A stretch of DNA of 64,000 bases from Paenibacillus sedimenti (GTDB lineage Bacteria; Bacillota; Bacilli; Paenibacillales; NBRC-103111), in the NCBI RefSeq assembly GCF_014534655.1, contig NZ_JACVVD010000007.1:248001-312000 (forward strand), read 5' to 3'. Below, piece by piece: positions 1 through 7,901 of this stretch. The notes under the pieces are model-generated. The model had not been told where the DNA came from and ran no database searches. It saw nothing but the letters and a program-made list of their open reading frames with translations. The position numbers and the translations under genes were made by a program. Position 1 is the first letter of the stretch. The number at the start of each line of letters is the position of its first letter.

Positions 1-261
1 CACACCGACCAGCTTGACGTTTAACGCCATGACGTTCCCTGCAAAGGAAGACAGTACAATAACGCGCTGCGGGTTAGCAGGAACTTCGACAGCTCCATTT
101 TCCGATTGGTATGTGATCGTAGATTTGCTATCGGCTTTGGCTGGAGCGTTCTCTGCCTTGGCTGCCTGCGCCGGACTGCCCTCTGTTTTCGTTGTTTGGC
201 TGCTGCAAGCACTGATAGCTAGCACAAGCACTAGCAGGATTGGAATGAATGGTTTTTTCAT
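1..261 (-). CDS. Iron-siderophore ABC transporter substrate-binding lipoprotein (3' part outside window)
   Basis: The reverse strand reads 87 codons from an ATG at 261 to the window edge with no stop, so the gene continues to the left. It begins MKKPFIPILLVLVLAISACS, a lipoprotein signal with the lipobox Cys at residue 19. A low-complexity A/K/E linker follows, then a stretch containing VPANPQRVIVLSS, the usual first strand of FhuD/FeuA-type siderophore-binding proteins. It should sit on the outer membrane face and hand ferric siderophore to a permease. A GGAG-type ribosome site precedes the ATG and a Fur box lies 23-41 bp upstream, which supports an iron role. The exact siderophore cannot be told from this fragment. 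Confidence 0.85.
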   Translation of the reverse strand, partial: MKKPFIPILLVLVLAISACSSQTTKTEGSPAQAAKAENAPAKADSKSTITYQSENGAVEVPANPQRVIVLSSFAGNVMALNVKLVGV

Positions 262-283
262 TTGGCTTAACTCCTTATATATA

Positions 284-302
284 AATGATAATGATTATCA
301 AT
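284..302 (-). promoter_or_regulatory. Fur box upstream of the siderophore-binding lipoprotein
   Basis: The run AATGATAATGATTATCAAT contains the 7-1-7 Fur core TGATAATNATTATCA in near-perfect form. It lies just upstream of the ATG at 261, so iron-replete Fur would repress the lipoprotein gene. Confidence 0.85.
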
Positions 303-383
303 CTTAGTTAATACCATACTTGATGTGTAAAATATTTGTCAATATTTTTTTTCGTTGTCAAAAGAAAGAAAAAACAGTATATT

Positions 384-406
384 CGATTAAGAATGATTAT
401 CAATCG
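384..406 (+). promoter_or_regulatory. Fur box upstream of the ferredoxin-NADP reductase gene
   Basis: GAATGATTATCAATC at 391-405 is a second good Fur core, flanked by CGATTAA. It ends about 30 bp before the reductase start at 435. With the box at 284-302 it makes the divergent region iron-controlled in both directions. Confidence 0.75.
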
Positions 407-434
407 CAATAGGATGGCGAGGAGTGTGCGAAAC

Positions 435-1484
435 ATGGAACAGCCTGAATTGTTTGATGTGACTGTAATCGGAGGCGGACCGGCCGGGCTTTACTCGGCT
501 TTTTATAGCGGGCTAAGAGAAATGAAAACCAAGATTATTGAGTATCAGCCGCAACTAGGCGGCAAAGTGCATGTATATCCGGAGAAAATGATTTGGGATG
601 TCGGAGGGCTCACGCCAATACCTGGCGCAAAGCTGATCGAACAGCTTGTACAGCAAGGGTTGACCTTTCAACCTGAAGTGGTGCTGAATGAAAAAGTAGA
701 GTCGATCACGCGTAACGCAGAGGGTAATTTTGTCTTGCATACAGCTTCCGGTAAACAACATTATTCGAAAACGGTCATTGTTGCGGTGGGCTCGGGGATT
801 TTGAATCCCAAAAAGCTGGAGATTCAAGGCGCAGAGAGATACGAGGTTTCGAATTTGAATTACACCGTGAAGTCATTAGAGCGATTTAAAGGCAAAACAG
901 TCATCATTTCCGGCGGAGGAAATTCGGCGATCGATTGGGCTAATGAATTGGAGCCTGTTGCCGAGCGCGTTTATTTGACCTATAGAAAAGATCAGTTAAC
1001 AGGCCATGAGGCTGGGGCAAGACAGCTGATGAACAGCTCTGTCGTTTGTTTCTTTAACTCTTCGATTTCCAAACTGATTGCCGGTGCCAATCACGAATAT
1101 ATTGAACGCGTTGAACTGACCAATCATGAGAGTGGAGAAATATCGCATCTGCCGATCGATGAAGTGATTATTAATCACGGTTATGAACGCGATACGACAC
1201 TGCTGGAGAATAGCGATTTGAATATCGCGATCGCCGACAATTATTATATTGCAGGCAATTCAACGAGCCAATCATCGGTTGAAGGACTTTATGCGGCCGG
1301 AGATATTTTAAGCTACGAGGGGAAAGTCCATTTAATTGCAGGCGCTTTTCAGGATGCCGCCAATGCTGCAAACAAAGCCAAACTCTATATACAGCCTAGT
1401 GCTGAAAAGCACGCAATGGTGTCTTCTCATAACGAAGTGTTTAAAAAGCGCAATCGGGAACTAATCGAACAAATGATAAGATAA
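435..1484 (+). CDS. Thioredoxin-reductase-like ferredoxin/flavodoxin-NADP+ reductase
   Basis: A 349-residue flavoprotein of the YumC/YcgT family, which passes electrons between NADPH and ferredoxin or flavodoxin. The FAD-binding GGGPAG is at residues 13-18. The NADP site is the later ISGGGNSAIDWA, and the family C-terminal GLYAAGDI block is present. The CxxC of true thioredoxin reductase is absent. The reading frame is open back to 336, but the ATG at 435 is preferred: it has a GAGGAG site 10 bp upstream and leaves the Fur box outside the gene. Fur control suggests it reduces iron released from siderophores or supplies electrons during iron starvation, as proposed for YcgT. Confidence 0.85.
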   Translation: MEQPELFDVTVIGGGPAGLYSAFYSGLREMKTKIIEYQPQLGGKVHVYPEKMIWDVGGLTPIPGAKLIEQLVQQGLTFQPEVVLNEKVESITRNAEGNFVLHTASGKQHYSKTVIVAVGSGILNPKKLEIQGAERYEVSNLNYTVKSLERFKGKTVIISGGGNSAIDWANELEPVAERVYLTYRKDQLTGHEAGARQLMNSSVVCFFNSSISKLIAGANHEYIERVELTNHESGEISHLPIDEVIINHGYERDTTLLENSDLNIAIADNYYIAGNSTSQSSVEGLYAAGDILSYEGKVHLIAGAFQDAANAANKAKLYIQPSAEKHAMVSSHNEVFKKRNRELIEQMIR

Positions 1485-1499
1485 GGATAAAATGCAAAA

Positions 1500-1537
1500 G
1501 CCGACCAGCGCGGGCTTCATGGGCTCCGAAGGTCGGC
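1500..1537 (-). terminator. Hairpin terminator of the TerB-family gene
   Basis: On the reverse strand GCCGACC at 1537 pairs with GGTCGGC ending at 1500 and is followed by TTTTGCATTTTA. It lies about 30 bp past the stop at 1570. Confidence 0.6.
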
Positions 1538-1569
1538 CTCTGTCTGATTCGGCTATCAGCTTACCGGTC

Positions 1570-2076
1570 TTATACGTGTAGGGAAACTTGATATCCCGGT
1601 TGGTTTTTGGGATGGTTTTGGTTTAAGAAGACGGATCTGTCGTTTTTCAAAGAAATCACTTCGAAGAATGGTGTAAAGCGCTCTTCGGAAATGTTAAAGC
1701 CGTTCAGGAATTTGGCGAACAATACTTGTTCTTCCTTTTCAGGTTCTCCATCGGCAAGCGAAGAATCGACCAGATTGATCAGGATACAGATTTTTTGGGC
1801 ATCCGTCAGGATGGGAGCAGCTTCTTGCAGAAACTTCTCGATTGGATTGTTGCGGGTATACTTCATCGCACGGTCGAGCAATTCCCGATTGTTCGCGCCT
1901 ACGCCGATTACACCATTTTTTTCTTCTCCGCCCAGCACCGCAAGCAACTGCCCGATTTCCTCATGATCCATCTCACCGTCTGATTTCATCATGTACAACA
2001 ACGAAGTCGCGAATGCGAAATGAGGTGTCATGCCTTCTGTGCTCTTATCACCTTTGAATAAATCAAATAAACCCAT
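1570..2076 (-). CDS. TerB-family (tellurite-resistance/DjlA-type) cytosolic protein
   Basis: A 168-residue all-helical acidic protein. It starts MGLFDLFKGD and continues with the TerB signature, a helix with KSDGEMDHEEI and a second acidic motif SLADGEPEKEEQ. In TerB these pairs of acidic clusters bind metal; the biochemical role is unclear. The start is set by GGAGGTATC 5 bp before the ATG at 2076; a longer in-frame opening to 2268 lacks a ribosome site. It is divergent from spo0M across 190 bp, with its own terminator downstream. Confidence 0.7.
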   Translation of the reverse strand: MGLFDLFKGDKSTEGMTPHFAFATSLLYMMKSDGEMDHEEIGQLLAVLGGEEKNGVIGVGANNRELLDRAMKYTRNNPIEKFLQEAAPILTDAQKICILINLVDSSLADGEPEKEEQVLFAKFLNGFNISEERFTPFFEVISLKNDRSVFLNQNHPKNQPGYQVSLHV

Positions 2077-2266
2077 ACAAGATACCTCCAGAATTAAAAA
2101 TAATGTTGCAGCTCCCGACGCGGGGACACGCACACCCTTCTGTACGCAGAAATCCGGACAAGGTTCCAAAATGCACCGAAAAATTATGCTTCCAAAAAAA
2201 GGATTGTCACAACCGTCTCCTTTCGTTACGATGTTGCTGTGTCGAAATGAAGAAAGGAAGTGCAAC

Positions 2267-3043
2267 ATGTCGATCTATAAACGAATGATGGATAGAGCTG
2301 CAAATGGTGGCGTTCAAATCGATACCTTTCTTGACGAACCGTCCGGCGTTCGGTGCGGAGAGGAGCTGCGAGGCTCCGTTATCCTGAAGGGCGGGCACAG
2401 CGAAACGCAAGTAACGCGGATTTGGTTTCAACTGCTTGCGGAGTTCGCATGCGAGAAAGACAAGCAGATTGTAAAAGAAAACGGCGTCATTTACCGTTAT
2501 ATGTTTGAAACGAACATTTCTATCGCGCCGGGTGAAGAAAAGAACATCCCGTTCCGGTTTCAAATTCCTTTTTCGACACCTCTTTCGATCGGGACAACGA
2601 ACATCTGGCTCGAAACCGAGGCGGATGTGGAAATGGCACCGAATCGGAACGACCGGGACGTTGTGCGGATTATGCCGCCTCCGATCGTCGGCGCTTTCTT
2701 TGAAGCGGTCGGTCTGCTCGGCCTCCGATTGAACGAAGTATCTCTGCTGCACGTACCGCATTTGCGGCCGGACTTTCCCTTCGTGCAGGAATTTGAGTTC
2801 AAACCGCGGCTCCCCTCGGCTTTGGACGAAATCGAAGTCTATTATATCGCAGAAAGCCGGGACCGGGTCGACTTCTATATCGAGATCGACCGCCGCTCCA
2901 AAGGGATGCTAGGCTTGCTGGAAGAAGCTTTCGATTGGGATGAGCGGTGCATAAAAGTGACGCTGACGAGTGAGGACATCGGGGATCCCGATCGCTTGGC
3001 CGATCATTTGGCCCGGACCTTTCTACCTTATTTGGGACGATAA
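2267..3043 (+). CDS. spo0M: Sporulation-control protein Spo0M
   Basis: A 258-residue protein, the length of Bacillus Spo0M. It has the arrestin-like beta-sandwich features of the family, including CGEELRGSVILKGG, IPFRFQIPFSTPLSIG and VWLETEADVEMAPNRNDRD-like segments. Spo0M affects sporulation and cell-division timing in Bacillus. The ATG at 2267 follows AAGGAAG at a good distance; the frame extends upstream without a better start. A strong terminator follows at 3076. Most spore formers carry it as a stand-alone gene, as here. Confidence 0.85.
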   Translation: MSIYKRMMDRAANGGVQIDTFLDEPSGVRCGEELRGSVILKGGHSETQVTRIWFQLLAEFACEKDKQIVKENGVIYRYMFETNISIAPGEEKNIPFRFQIPFSTPLSIGTTNIWLETEADVEMAPNRNDRDVVRIMPPPIVGAFFEAVGLLGLRLNEVSLLHVPHLRPDFPFVQEFEFKPRLPSALDEIEVYYIAESRDRVDFYIEIDRRSKGMLGLLEEAFDWDERCIKVTLTSEDIGDPDRLADHLARTFLPYLGR

Positions 3044-3075
3044 CTGCCGGTTTCGCGACTTGTGAACCGACGCTG

Positions 3076-3118
3076 AAAAACCTGAGGCTGCGCTTAAGGC
3101 TGCGCCTCAGGTTTTTTT
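3076..3118 (+). terminator. Rho-independent terminator after spo0M
   Basis: AAAACCTGAGGC pairs with GCCTCAGGTTTT and runs into seven T residues. The stem is 12 bp. Confidence 0.9.
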
Positions 3119-3135
3119 GTGCACGATTCTAACTC

Positions 3136-3320
3136 CATTGGAAAAAGTACAGTGTATTTTGATTAGGTACGATTTCCTATAGCGTAGCCTGGATTATGTA
3201 CAATAAAACCACCCAAAAACAGCTCCGCAACAAGAGTTTCGGGCAATTCCAATGGATAAATTCCAATGAAGGGCCATCCAAACACCTGAAAAGAAGGAAT
3301 CCGTTGTACATTTTCCAATA
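3136..3320. repeat. 185-bp non-coding segment with 16-bp terminal inverted repeats
   Basis: CATTGGAAAAAGTACA at 3136-3151 matches the reverse complement of TGTACATTTTCCAATA at 3305-3320 at 14 of 16 bases. The interior has no open frame and also contains two direct ATTCCAATG(G/A) units. It could be a miniature inverted-repeat element or a local degenerate repeat. No target-site duplication is clear. Confidence 0.35.
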
Positions 3321-3344
3321 GTGATGGCCTTTGATACCGCCAAA

Positions 3345-3773
3345 TTACTTTACCTGCCCGCCATTCTCTGCATCGTCCTCATCATCTACAAGCTGCGCCT
3401 CAATGTCGATAACGTCCGGGCTGTTCACCGCTTCCTCGCCGAAAAATTCGCGCAGCTTATCTTTCGCTTTACGCTTCACCTCGTCATCAATGCTCTGCGC
3501 CACAGCACCGAGCGCTAGAGCTAACGCGCCTAGATCGTCCACGTAGCCAACAGCAGGAAGAAGATCGGGAACGAGATCCAGCGGCAAAATGAGATAGCCC
3601 AGCGCACCGTAAATTTGTACCTTGGCTTTGAGCGGTGTTTTCTTGCTTTCGAGCGCATAGAACAGGAGCAGACCAGTGTAGATGACCTTGATGCCGGCGT
3701 CTTTGGCGCCTTTTTTCAGTTTGGCCCAGAAGCCGTCGTTAGAAAAATGTTTATCATACTTGGATGCATCCAT
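3345..3773 (-). CDS. DUF1232 (YkvA-like) membrane-associated protein
   Basis: A 142-residue protein with the DUF1232 signature YLILPLDLVPDLLPAVGYVD at about residues 75-94, followed by an acidic C-terminal tail. One hydrophobic stretch near residues 32-40 and the signature itself suggest membrane contact. The function of the family is unknown. The start is supported by GGAGGGATGAAAG before the ATG. It stands alone between a non-coding segment and the LysE genes. Confidence 0.75.
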   Translation of the reverse strand: MDASKYDKHFSNDGFWAKLKKGAKDAGIKVIYTGLLLFYALESKKTPLKAKVQIYGALGYLILPLDLVPDLLPAVGYVDDLGALALALGAVAQSIDDEVKRKAKDKLREFFGEEAVNSPDVIDIEAQLVDDEDDAENGGQVK

Positions 3774-3828
3774 CTTTCATCCCTCCATTCATGAAGTCAT
3801 ACGCACCGCAGTGGCTGAGCGTTTCACC

Positions 3829-4434
3829 CTACAGCGTCGTCACCAAGTAAATCGCAGCGGCCCACATGACGATGGCCGATACTTTATTTAGATAAGGAAT
3901 AAGCTTACCCTTCTTATCCTTGACCCCCACCAAACGTCCGGCCAACGCCAATAAGAAGAACCACGTCCATGAAACGACGATGCACGTTAGGGTGAAAGCA
4001 ATTTTTTCATAACCTGAGTAGCTTAATGAGCTCGTGCCGATCACACCGACCGTGTCGAGAATCGCATGCGGATTCAGGATCGAGATCATCATCGTAAACG
4101 AAATCAATTTACCGGTATGCGTATGCTGCGGTACCTGTTTGTCTCCTTCGGGCTTTGTTCTCCAAGACATATACCCCATGTATAGCAGGAATATAGTGCC
4201 GCCAACCACTAGGATCGTCTTCATCCAGACGAAACTCAACACAACAACCGATAGTCCGAGAACGGCAACTAAAATCAGTACCGAATCACATATTGACGCC
4301 GTCAAAACGACCGGCAGCACATAAATCCATTTTTCCCTGACTGCCCCTTGCGAAAACACAAAAAAGTTCTGAACGCCTAAAGGAAGGATAAGTCCGATTG
4401 CGAGTATGAATGCATGAATAATTGCAGATAACAT
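3829..4434 (-). CDS. LysE/ArgO-family amino-acid exporter
   Basis: A 201-residue protein with about six membrane helices and the LysE family start, with LPLGVQNFFVFSQGA near residue 18. The family exports basic or other amino acids. A GGAG site sits 6 bp before the ATG at 4434. It lies 10 bp after a second, longer LysE-type gene on the same strand, so the two are probably co-transcribed. The substrate is not evident. Proximity to agmatine deiminase genes makes arginine-derived compounds a possibility only. Confidence 0.8.
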   Translation of the reverse strand: MLSAIIHAFILAIGLILPLGVQNFFVFSQGAVREKWIYVLPVVLTASICDSVLILVAVLGLSVVVLSFVWMKTILVVGGTIFLLYMGYMSWRTKPEGDKQVPQHTHTGKLISFTMMISILNPHAILDTVGVIGTSSLSYSGYEKIAFTLTCIVVSWTWFFLLALAGRLVGVKDKKGKLIPYLNKVSAIVMWAAAIYLVTTL

Positions 4435-4443
4435 GATGTCTCC

Positions 4444-5361
4444 TTAGTTCGATTGTTCGTATTTGGTGAGCCATTGCTTACCGGTTTCCCATTCCTCCAC
4501 AGGGTTATTCTCCTGTAAAATATCGGCGCAAGCTTTGGCCATGATCCATTCTTTTAACCCATTCCGGTTGCTGGCTTTGAGTTCTTTCGTTAAATAGACG
4601 ATTGCCGCATCTCCATGACGGACGATTCGGTCGTAGGATTCTTGGTTATTGGCTATGTATTGGCCCGGATTGCTGGACGCCATGGACGATTTATCCGTTA
4701 TGATCTTGTGAAGATCGGCTTCGATTTCCTTGCCGATGTTCTGGTCGTTCTGGAGCAAACCCAACAGCGCTATCACACCGAAAATAGTGACAATAGCTCC
4801 CGAAACCCGATTGACCCATTTCAACGCGCCAACATTGAGGCGTTCTCTAAGTATGCCAACGATCAAACTCAGAGCGAGCCACCAGAGCGCGGAACCGATA
4901 AAGACGCCTGCGACTAAGGCCGCGGCCGAAGGAATGCCGGCTTGTGAGCCGCCAAGGCCCAGCCCTGCAAAAGCCCCGAGGAAGGACATAATCGTCAACG
5001 GGTTCGTAATGGTAAGCATGAAGGTCGAAGCATACGATCTGAACAGAGTCTCGCCTTTCGCTTTTGCGGGATCCTTTGCAGGGTCCGATCGATAAGTTTG
5101 TATCCCTAGATAGAGCAGGAACAAGCCCCCGACTGCCTGCAGCAGCGTTCTTTGGTCAAGAAGAAAATTCGTAATCAGAGTGAGGCCGAAACCCGCTATA
5201 AAGCCATAGAAAGCATCAGCCGATGCCGCTCCGAGCCCTGACAGAAAACCGTGAAGCCTCCCCAGCGTAACCGTCCGTCTTATGCACAGTATACCGATGG
5301 GTCCGACGGGTGCTGCTATCGAAAAACCTAGCAAGATTCCTTTCAATAGAGGAATCAACAT
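4444..5361 (-). CDS. LysE-family transporter with an added C-terminal cytosolic domain
   Basis: Residues 1-205 are a LysE transporter: SIAAPVGPIGILCIRR near the N-terminus, TITNPLTIMSFLGAFAG in the middle and six hydrophobic segments. Residues 210-305 are a soluble extra domain, with GQYIANNQESYDRIVRHGD and LKEWIMAKACADIL, unlike the roughly 200-residue family norm. That tail resembles small alpha-helical HEAT-like regions seen in some Firmicute lipoproteins, which is a memory-based guess. The ATG at 5361 has AGGAGGGGG upstream. It is probably the first gene of a two-gene exporter operon. Confidence 0.75.
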   Translation of the reverse strand: MLIPLLKGILLGFSIAAPVGPIGILCIRRTVTLGRLHGFLSGLGAASADAFYGFIAGFGLTLITNFLLDQRTLLQAVGGLFLLYLGIQTYRSDPAKDPAKAKGETLFRSYASTFMLTITNPLTIMSFLGAFAGLGLGGSQAGIPSAAALVAGVFIGSALWWLALSLIVGILRERLNVGALKWVNRVSGAIVTIFGVIALLGLLQNDQNIGKEIEADLHKIITDKSSMASSNPGQYIANNQESYDRIVRHGDAAIVYLTKELKASNRNGLKEWIMAKACADILQENNPVEEWETGKQWLTKYEQSN

Positions 5362-5447
5362 AGCTGGTGAATCCCCCTCCTGTCATTTGGTTACGAAAAA
5401 AGCAGGTCACCTCGTATAGGGGCAGCCTGCCTTTTCACACATATTTC

Positions 5448-6323
5448 CTATAATACCAAATCGCCGTCGTATGTGGCAATTCTTTTATACAGATCCGGGC
5501 GACGGTCGCGGAAAATCCCCCACTCGATGCGCTGAACTTCCAGCTGATCAAGGTCGAACTCTGCAACGAGCGTCGTTTCTTCAGAACGGCCTGCTTCCGC
5601 AATCTTGTTGCCTTGCGGGCCGGCGATGAAAGAAGAGCCATAGAAATTGATGCTGGATTCATCATCGGTTTCCATGCCGACGCGGTTCGATGCAATAACC
5701 GGCATCAAGTTCGCCGCGGCGTGGCCGAGCATGCACATTTGCCAGTGATCCTTGGAGTCGATCGAGCTGTCCTGCGGCTCCGAACCGATCGCTGTCGGAT
5801 AGAATAGCATCTCTGCACCCATCAAAGCCATGCAGCGCGCCGCTTCCGGGTACCACTGGTCCCAGCATACGCCTACGCCGATCTTGGCGTAGCGGGTTTT
5901 CCAAACCTTGAACCCGGTGTCGCCAGGGTTGAAGTAGAACTTCTCCTCATAGCCGGGACCGTCCGGAATATGGCTCTTGCGGTAAAGGCCGAGCACTTGG
6001 CCGTCGGCGTCGATCACCGCGAGCGAATTGTAGCGGGCGTAGTTCTTTTTTTCATAAAAGCTGATCGGCAGAACGACCTTCAGCTCTTTGGCGATTTCGC
6101 GGAAATGATTGATCGCTTTGTTGTTCTCCAGCTCCGTTGCGAAGTGATAATAATCCGACTTCTCTTTCTGACAGAAGTACGGCGTCTCGAACAGCTCTTG
6201 AATCAGGATGATCTGCGCACCCTCAGCGGCCGCTTTGCGGACCAGAGACTCCGCTTTGCGGATGTTTTCTTCAATGTTGTCGGTGCAGCTCATTTGGGTG
6301 GCTGCCACTTTCACCTTTCTCAT
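5448..6323 (-). CDS. aguB: N-carbamoylputrescine amidase
   Basis: A 291-residue nitrilase-superfamily enzyme that hydrolyses N-carbamoylputrescine to putrescine, CO2 and ammonia. The Glu-Lys-Cys triad is visible: Glu in IILIQELFETPYF, Lys in LYRKSHIPDGPGYEEKFYF-like sequence, and Cys in GVGVCWDQWYPEAAR. The ATG at 6323 is chosen over an upstream in-frame GTG (6332) because GAGGTG lies 6 bp before it. It is 46 bp downstream of agmatine deiminase, and the two make the complete agmatine-to-putrescine route. Confidence 0.92.
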   Translation of the reverse strand: MRKVKVAATQMSCTDNIEENIRKAESLVRKAAAEGAQIILIQELFETPYFCQKEKSDYYHFATELENNKAINHFREIAKELKVVLPISFYEKKNYARYNSLAVIDADGQVLGLYRKSHIPDGPGYEEKFYFNPGDTGFKVWKTRYAKIGVGVCWDQWYPEAARCMALMGAEMLFYPTAIGSEPQDSSIDSKDHWQMCMLGHAAANLMPVIASNRVGMETDDESSINFYGSSFIAGPQGNKIAEAGRSEETTLVAEFDLDQLEVQRIEWGIFRDRRPDLYKRIATYDGDLVL

Positions 6324-6369
6324 TTCAATCACCTCGTCCTCTTTTATCGTTATATAAAACGTTACAGAC

Positions 6370-7413
6370 CTACGCTCTTGCGCTTGCAGGCATTTGCTGC
6401 GTCGTGCAGTGGACGTTGCCGCCCTCTTTGATAATCGACATGCCGTCGATCTTACGGATTCTGCGATCCGGGAACACAGTGCTCAGCACCTGCTCCGCTT
6501 TGCGGTCCGTCTCTTCCGCGGTTCCGCCAAACACTGGCAAAATGATCCCGCCGTTCACGAAATAAAAGTTCAAATAGCTCAGCGTCAGACGCTGTTCTCC
6601 ATAAAACGTCTTAGGCGGCTGTTCGATTTGAATAATCTCGAAAGCTCTGCCTTTGGCATCCTTTGCGCTGCGCAGAATCTCCAGGTTTTCCTGCGTGATG
6701 GCGTAGTTCTCGTCCGCCGGGTCGTTGCAAACCTGAATAATCACTTTGCCTGGGGCTGCGAAGCATGCAATGTTATCGACGTGGCCGTCGGTTTCGTCCC
6801 CATCCAGACCTTTATTAAGCCAAATGATTTTCTCCACGTTGACGAAGTTTTTCACATGTTCCTCGATTTGCTCTCGGCTTAGCTCAGGATTACGATTCGT
6901 GTTGAGCAGGCATTCCTCGGTTGTCAGGAGCGTGCCTTCACCATCCGTGTGAATGGAGCCGCCTTCCATGACGAGCGGTGCGTCGAGACGCTTAACGCCA
7001 TAGTGCTCCAGTATTTGCGGAGCGACTTCATCGTCCAAATTCCATGGCGCATATTTGCCGCCCCATGCGTTGAACTTCCAGTTGACGCCGGCAATCTCTT
7101 GCTTTTCGTTCAACAAGAAAGTTGGGCCGTTGTCTCTGAACCAAGCATCATTATGTTCGATGGTCAGGAAAGTGATGTTCGGCTCCGTGAAAAGCGCCTT
7201 CACTTGCTCCGCATCGGAAGGATTCACGATCACCGTTACGGGCTCGAATTCGGCGATCGCCTTTACCAAGTCCGCATAACCTTTCGTTACAACCGCATAA
7301 TCTTCCGGATATACCATCGAGGCTTGTACCGGCCAGGAAACGAAAGTACGCTCGTGTGTTGCCCATTCAGCCGGCATTGTATATTGTAAATCTTTAGCGT
7401 TCATCTCATCCAT
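6370..7413 (-). CDS. aguA: Agmatine deiminase
   Basis: A 347-residue peptidylarginine-deiminase-fold enzyme converting agmatine to N-carbamoylputrescine and ammonia. It carries HNDAWFRDNGPTF, GVNWKFNAWGGKY, the His-containing GLDGDETDGHVDN and the catalytic Cys336 in EGGNVHCTTQQMPAS. The start may be Met1 or Met4, since ATGs at 7413 and 7404 both have only weak ribosome sites. A sigma-A-type promoter lies at 7483-7511. aguB follows on the same transcript, so polyamine synthesis here runs from agmatine. Confidence 0.93.
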   Translation of the reverse strand: MDEMNAKDLQYTMPAEWATHERTFVSWPVQASMVYPEDYAVVTKGYADLVKAIAEFEPVTVIVNPSDAEQVKALFTEPNITFLTIEHNDAWFRDNGPTFLLNEKQEIAGVNWKFNAWGGKYAPWNLDDEVAPQILEHYGVKRLDAPLVMEGGSIHTDGEGTLLTTEECLLNTNRNPELSREQIEEHVKNFVNVEKIIWLNKGLDGDETDGHVDNIACFAAPGKVIIQVCNDPADENYAITQENLEILRSAKDAKGRAFEIIQIEQPPKTFYGEQRLTLSYLNFYFVNGGIILPVFGGTAEETDRKAEQVLSTVFPDRRIRKIDGMSIIKEGGNVHCTTQQMPASARA

Positions 7414-7482
7414 CTCACTTTACACATGAATTATTAGGGTAGCCTCGCCAAACGCTTTTCGCCATCGCAAGCACCGTCTTTC

Positions 7483-7511
7483 ATCATATACTAAATGTCG
7501 CACAGTCTCAA
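7483..7511 (-). promoter_or_regulatory. Probable sigma-A promoter of aguA-aguB
   Basis: On the reverse strand TTGAGA (7511-7506) and TATGAT (7488-7483) are separated by exactly 17 bp. Transcription would start about 65 bp before the aguA ATG. Confidence 0.6.
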
Positions 7512-7561
7512 TGCAAATTCGGGAATGAAATAACAGGTATATGTGTTTGTTCACATGATGC

Positions 7562-7591
7562 TTGACAGGAATTATATGGAAATTATATGCT
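7562..7591 (+). promoter_or_regulatory. Possible promoter for the T-box leader
   Basis: TTGACA at 7562-7567 and TATGCT at 7586-7591 are 18 bp apart. A start site would fall near 7598, about 20 bp before the T-box structure. An overlapping TATAAT at 7595-7600 has no well-placed -35. Confidence 0.5.
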
Positions 7592-7617
7592 GTATATAAT
7601 TTACAAACACATACGTA

Positions 7618-7862
7618 AACGCGATGATTGGGACTAGTAAGGAGCAACTCCGATCCAGAGAGCTGTCGGCCGGTGCAAGACAGTGATGAGACTCCCCAAC
7701 TCACCTATGAGCGGTAAGGTCGAATTAACGTAGATCTTAACGGATCGCCTCCGTCATCAGGTTCTAAGGTATTTGCTGTTGCCCGACTGGACGGCGAATC
7801 AAGAAGAGTGGTACCGCGAAGGTCATAACCTATCGCCTCTTTCGAGGCGGTAGGTTTTCTTA
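7618..7862 (+). ncRNA. T-box riboswitch leader, probable leucine specifier
   Basis: The conserved T-box AGAGTGGTACCGCG is at 7805-7818. It is followed by a terminator stem and preceded by a Stem I with AGTA in the specifier loop (5' side) and the distal AGAGAG...GGTGCAAGACAG hairpin. By hand-folding, GGAG pairs with CTCC above the loop and TGGG with CCTA below it. This leaves the strand CCAACTCA, with CTC (Leu) at 7700-7702 as the likely specifier. T-boxes sense uncharged tRNA and let transcription continue. The gene it should control (7902-8707) is broken. The T-box call is firm; the specifier is an inference. Confidence 0.88.
7827..7862 (+). terminator. Regulatory terminator of the T-box leader
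   Basis: AACCTATCGCCTC pairs with GAGGCGGTAGGTT around a TTTC loop and runs into TTCTTATTTTC. In the tRNA-bound state the T-box would pair with tRNA and prevent this stem. Confidence 0.85.
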
Positions 7863-7901
7863 TTTTCAACGATCAAATAAAGCTAAGGAAGGTGTTAACA
7901 G

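Noticed and set aside
2030-2266. 79-codon upstream extension of spo0M
   Set aside because: It would overlap the divergent TerB gene; the ATG at 2267 has the ribosome site and gives the family length.
7440-7480. cre-like site in the aguA leader
   Set aside because: The GAAAAGCGTTT stretch misses conserved cre positions at both ends.
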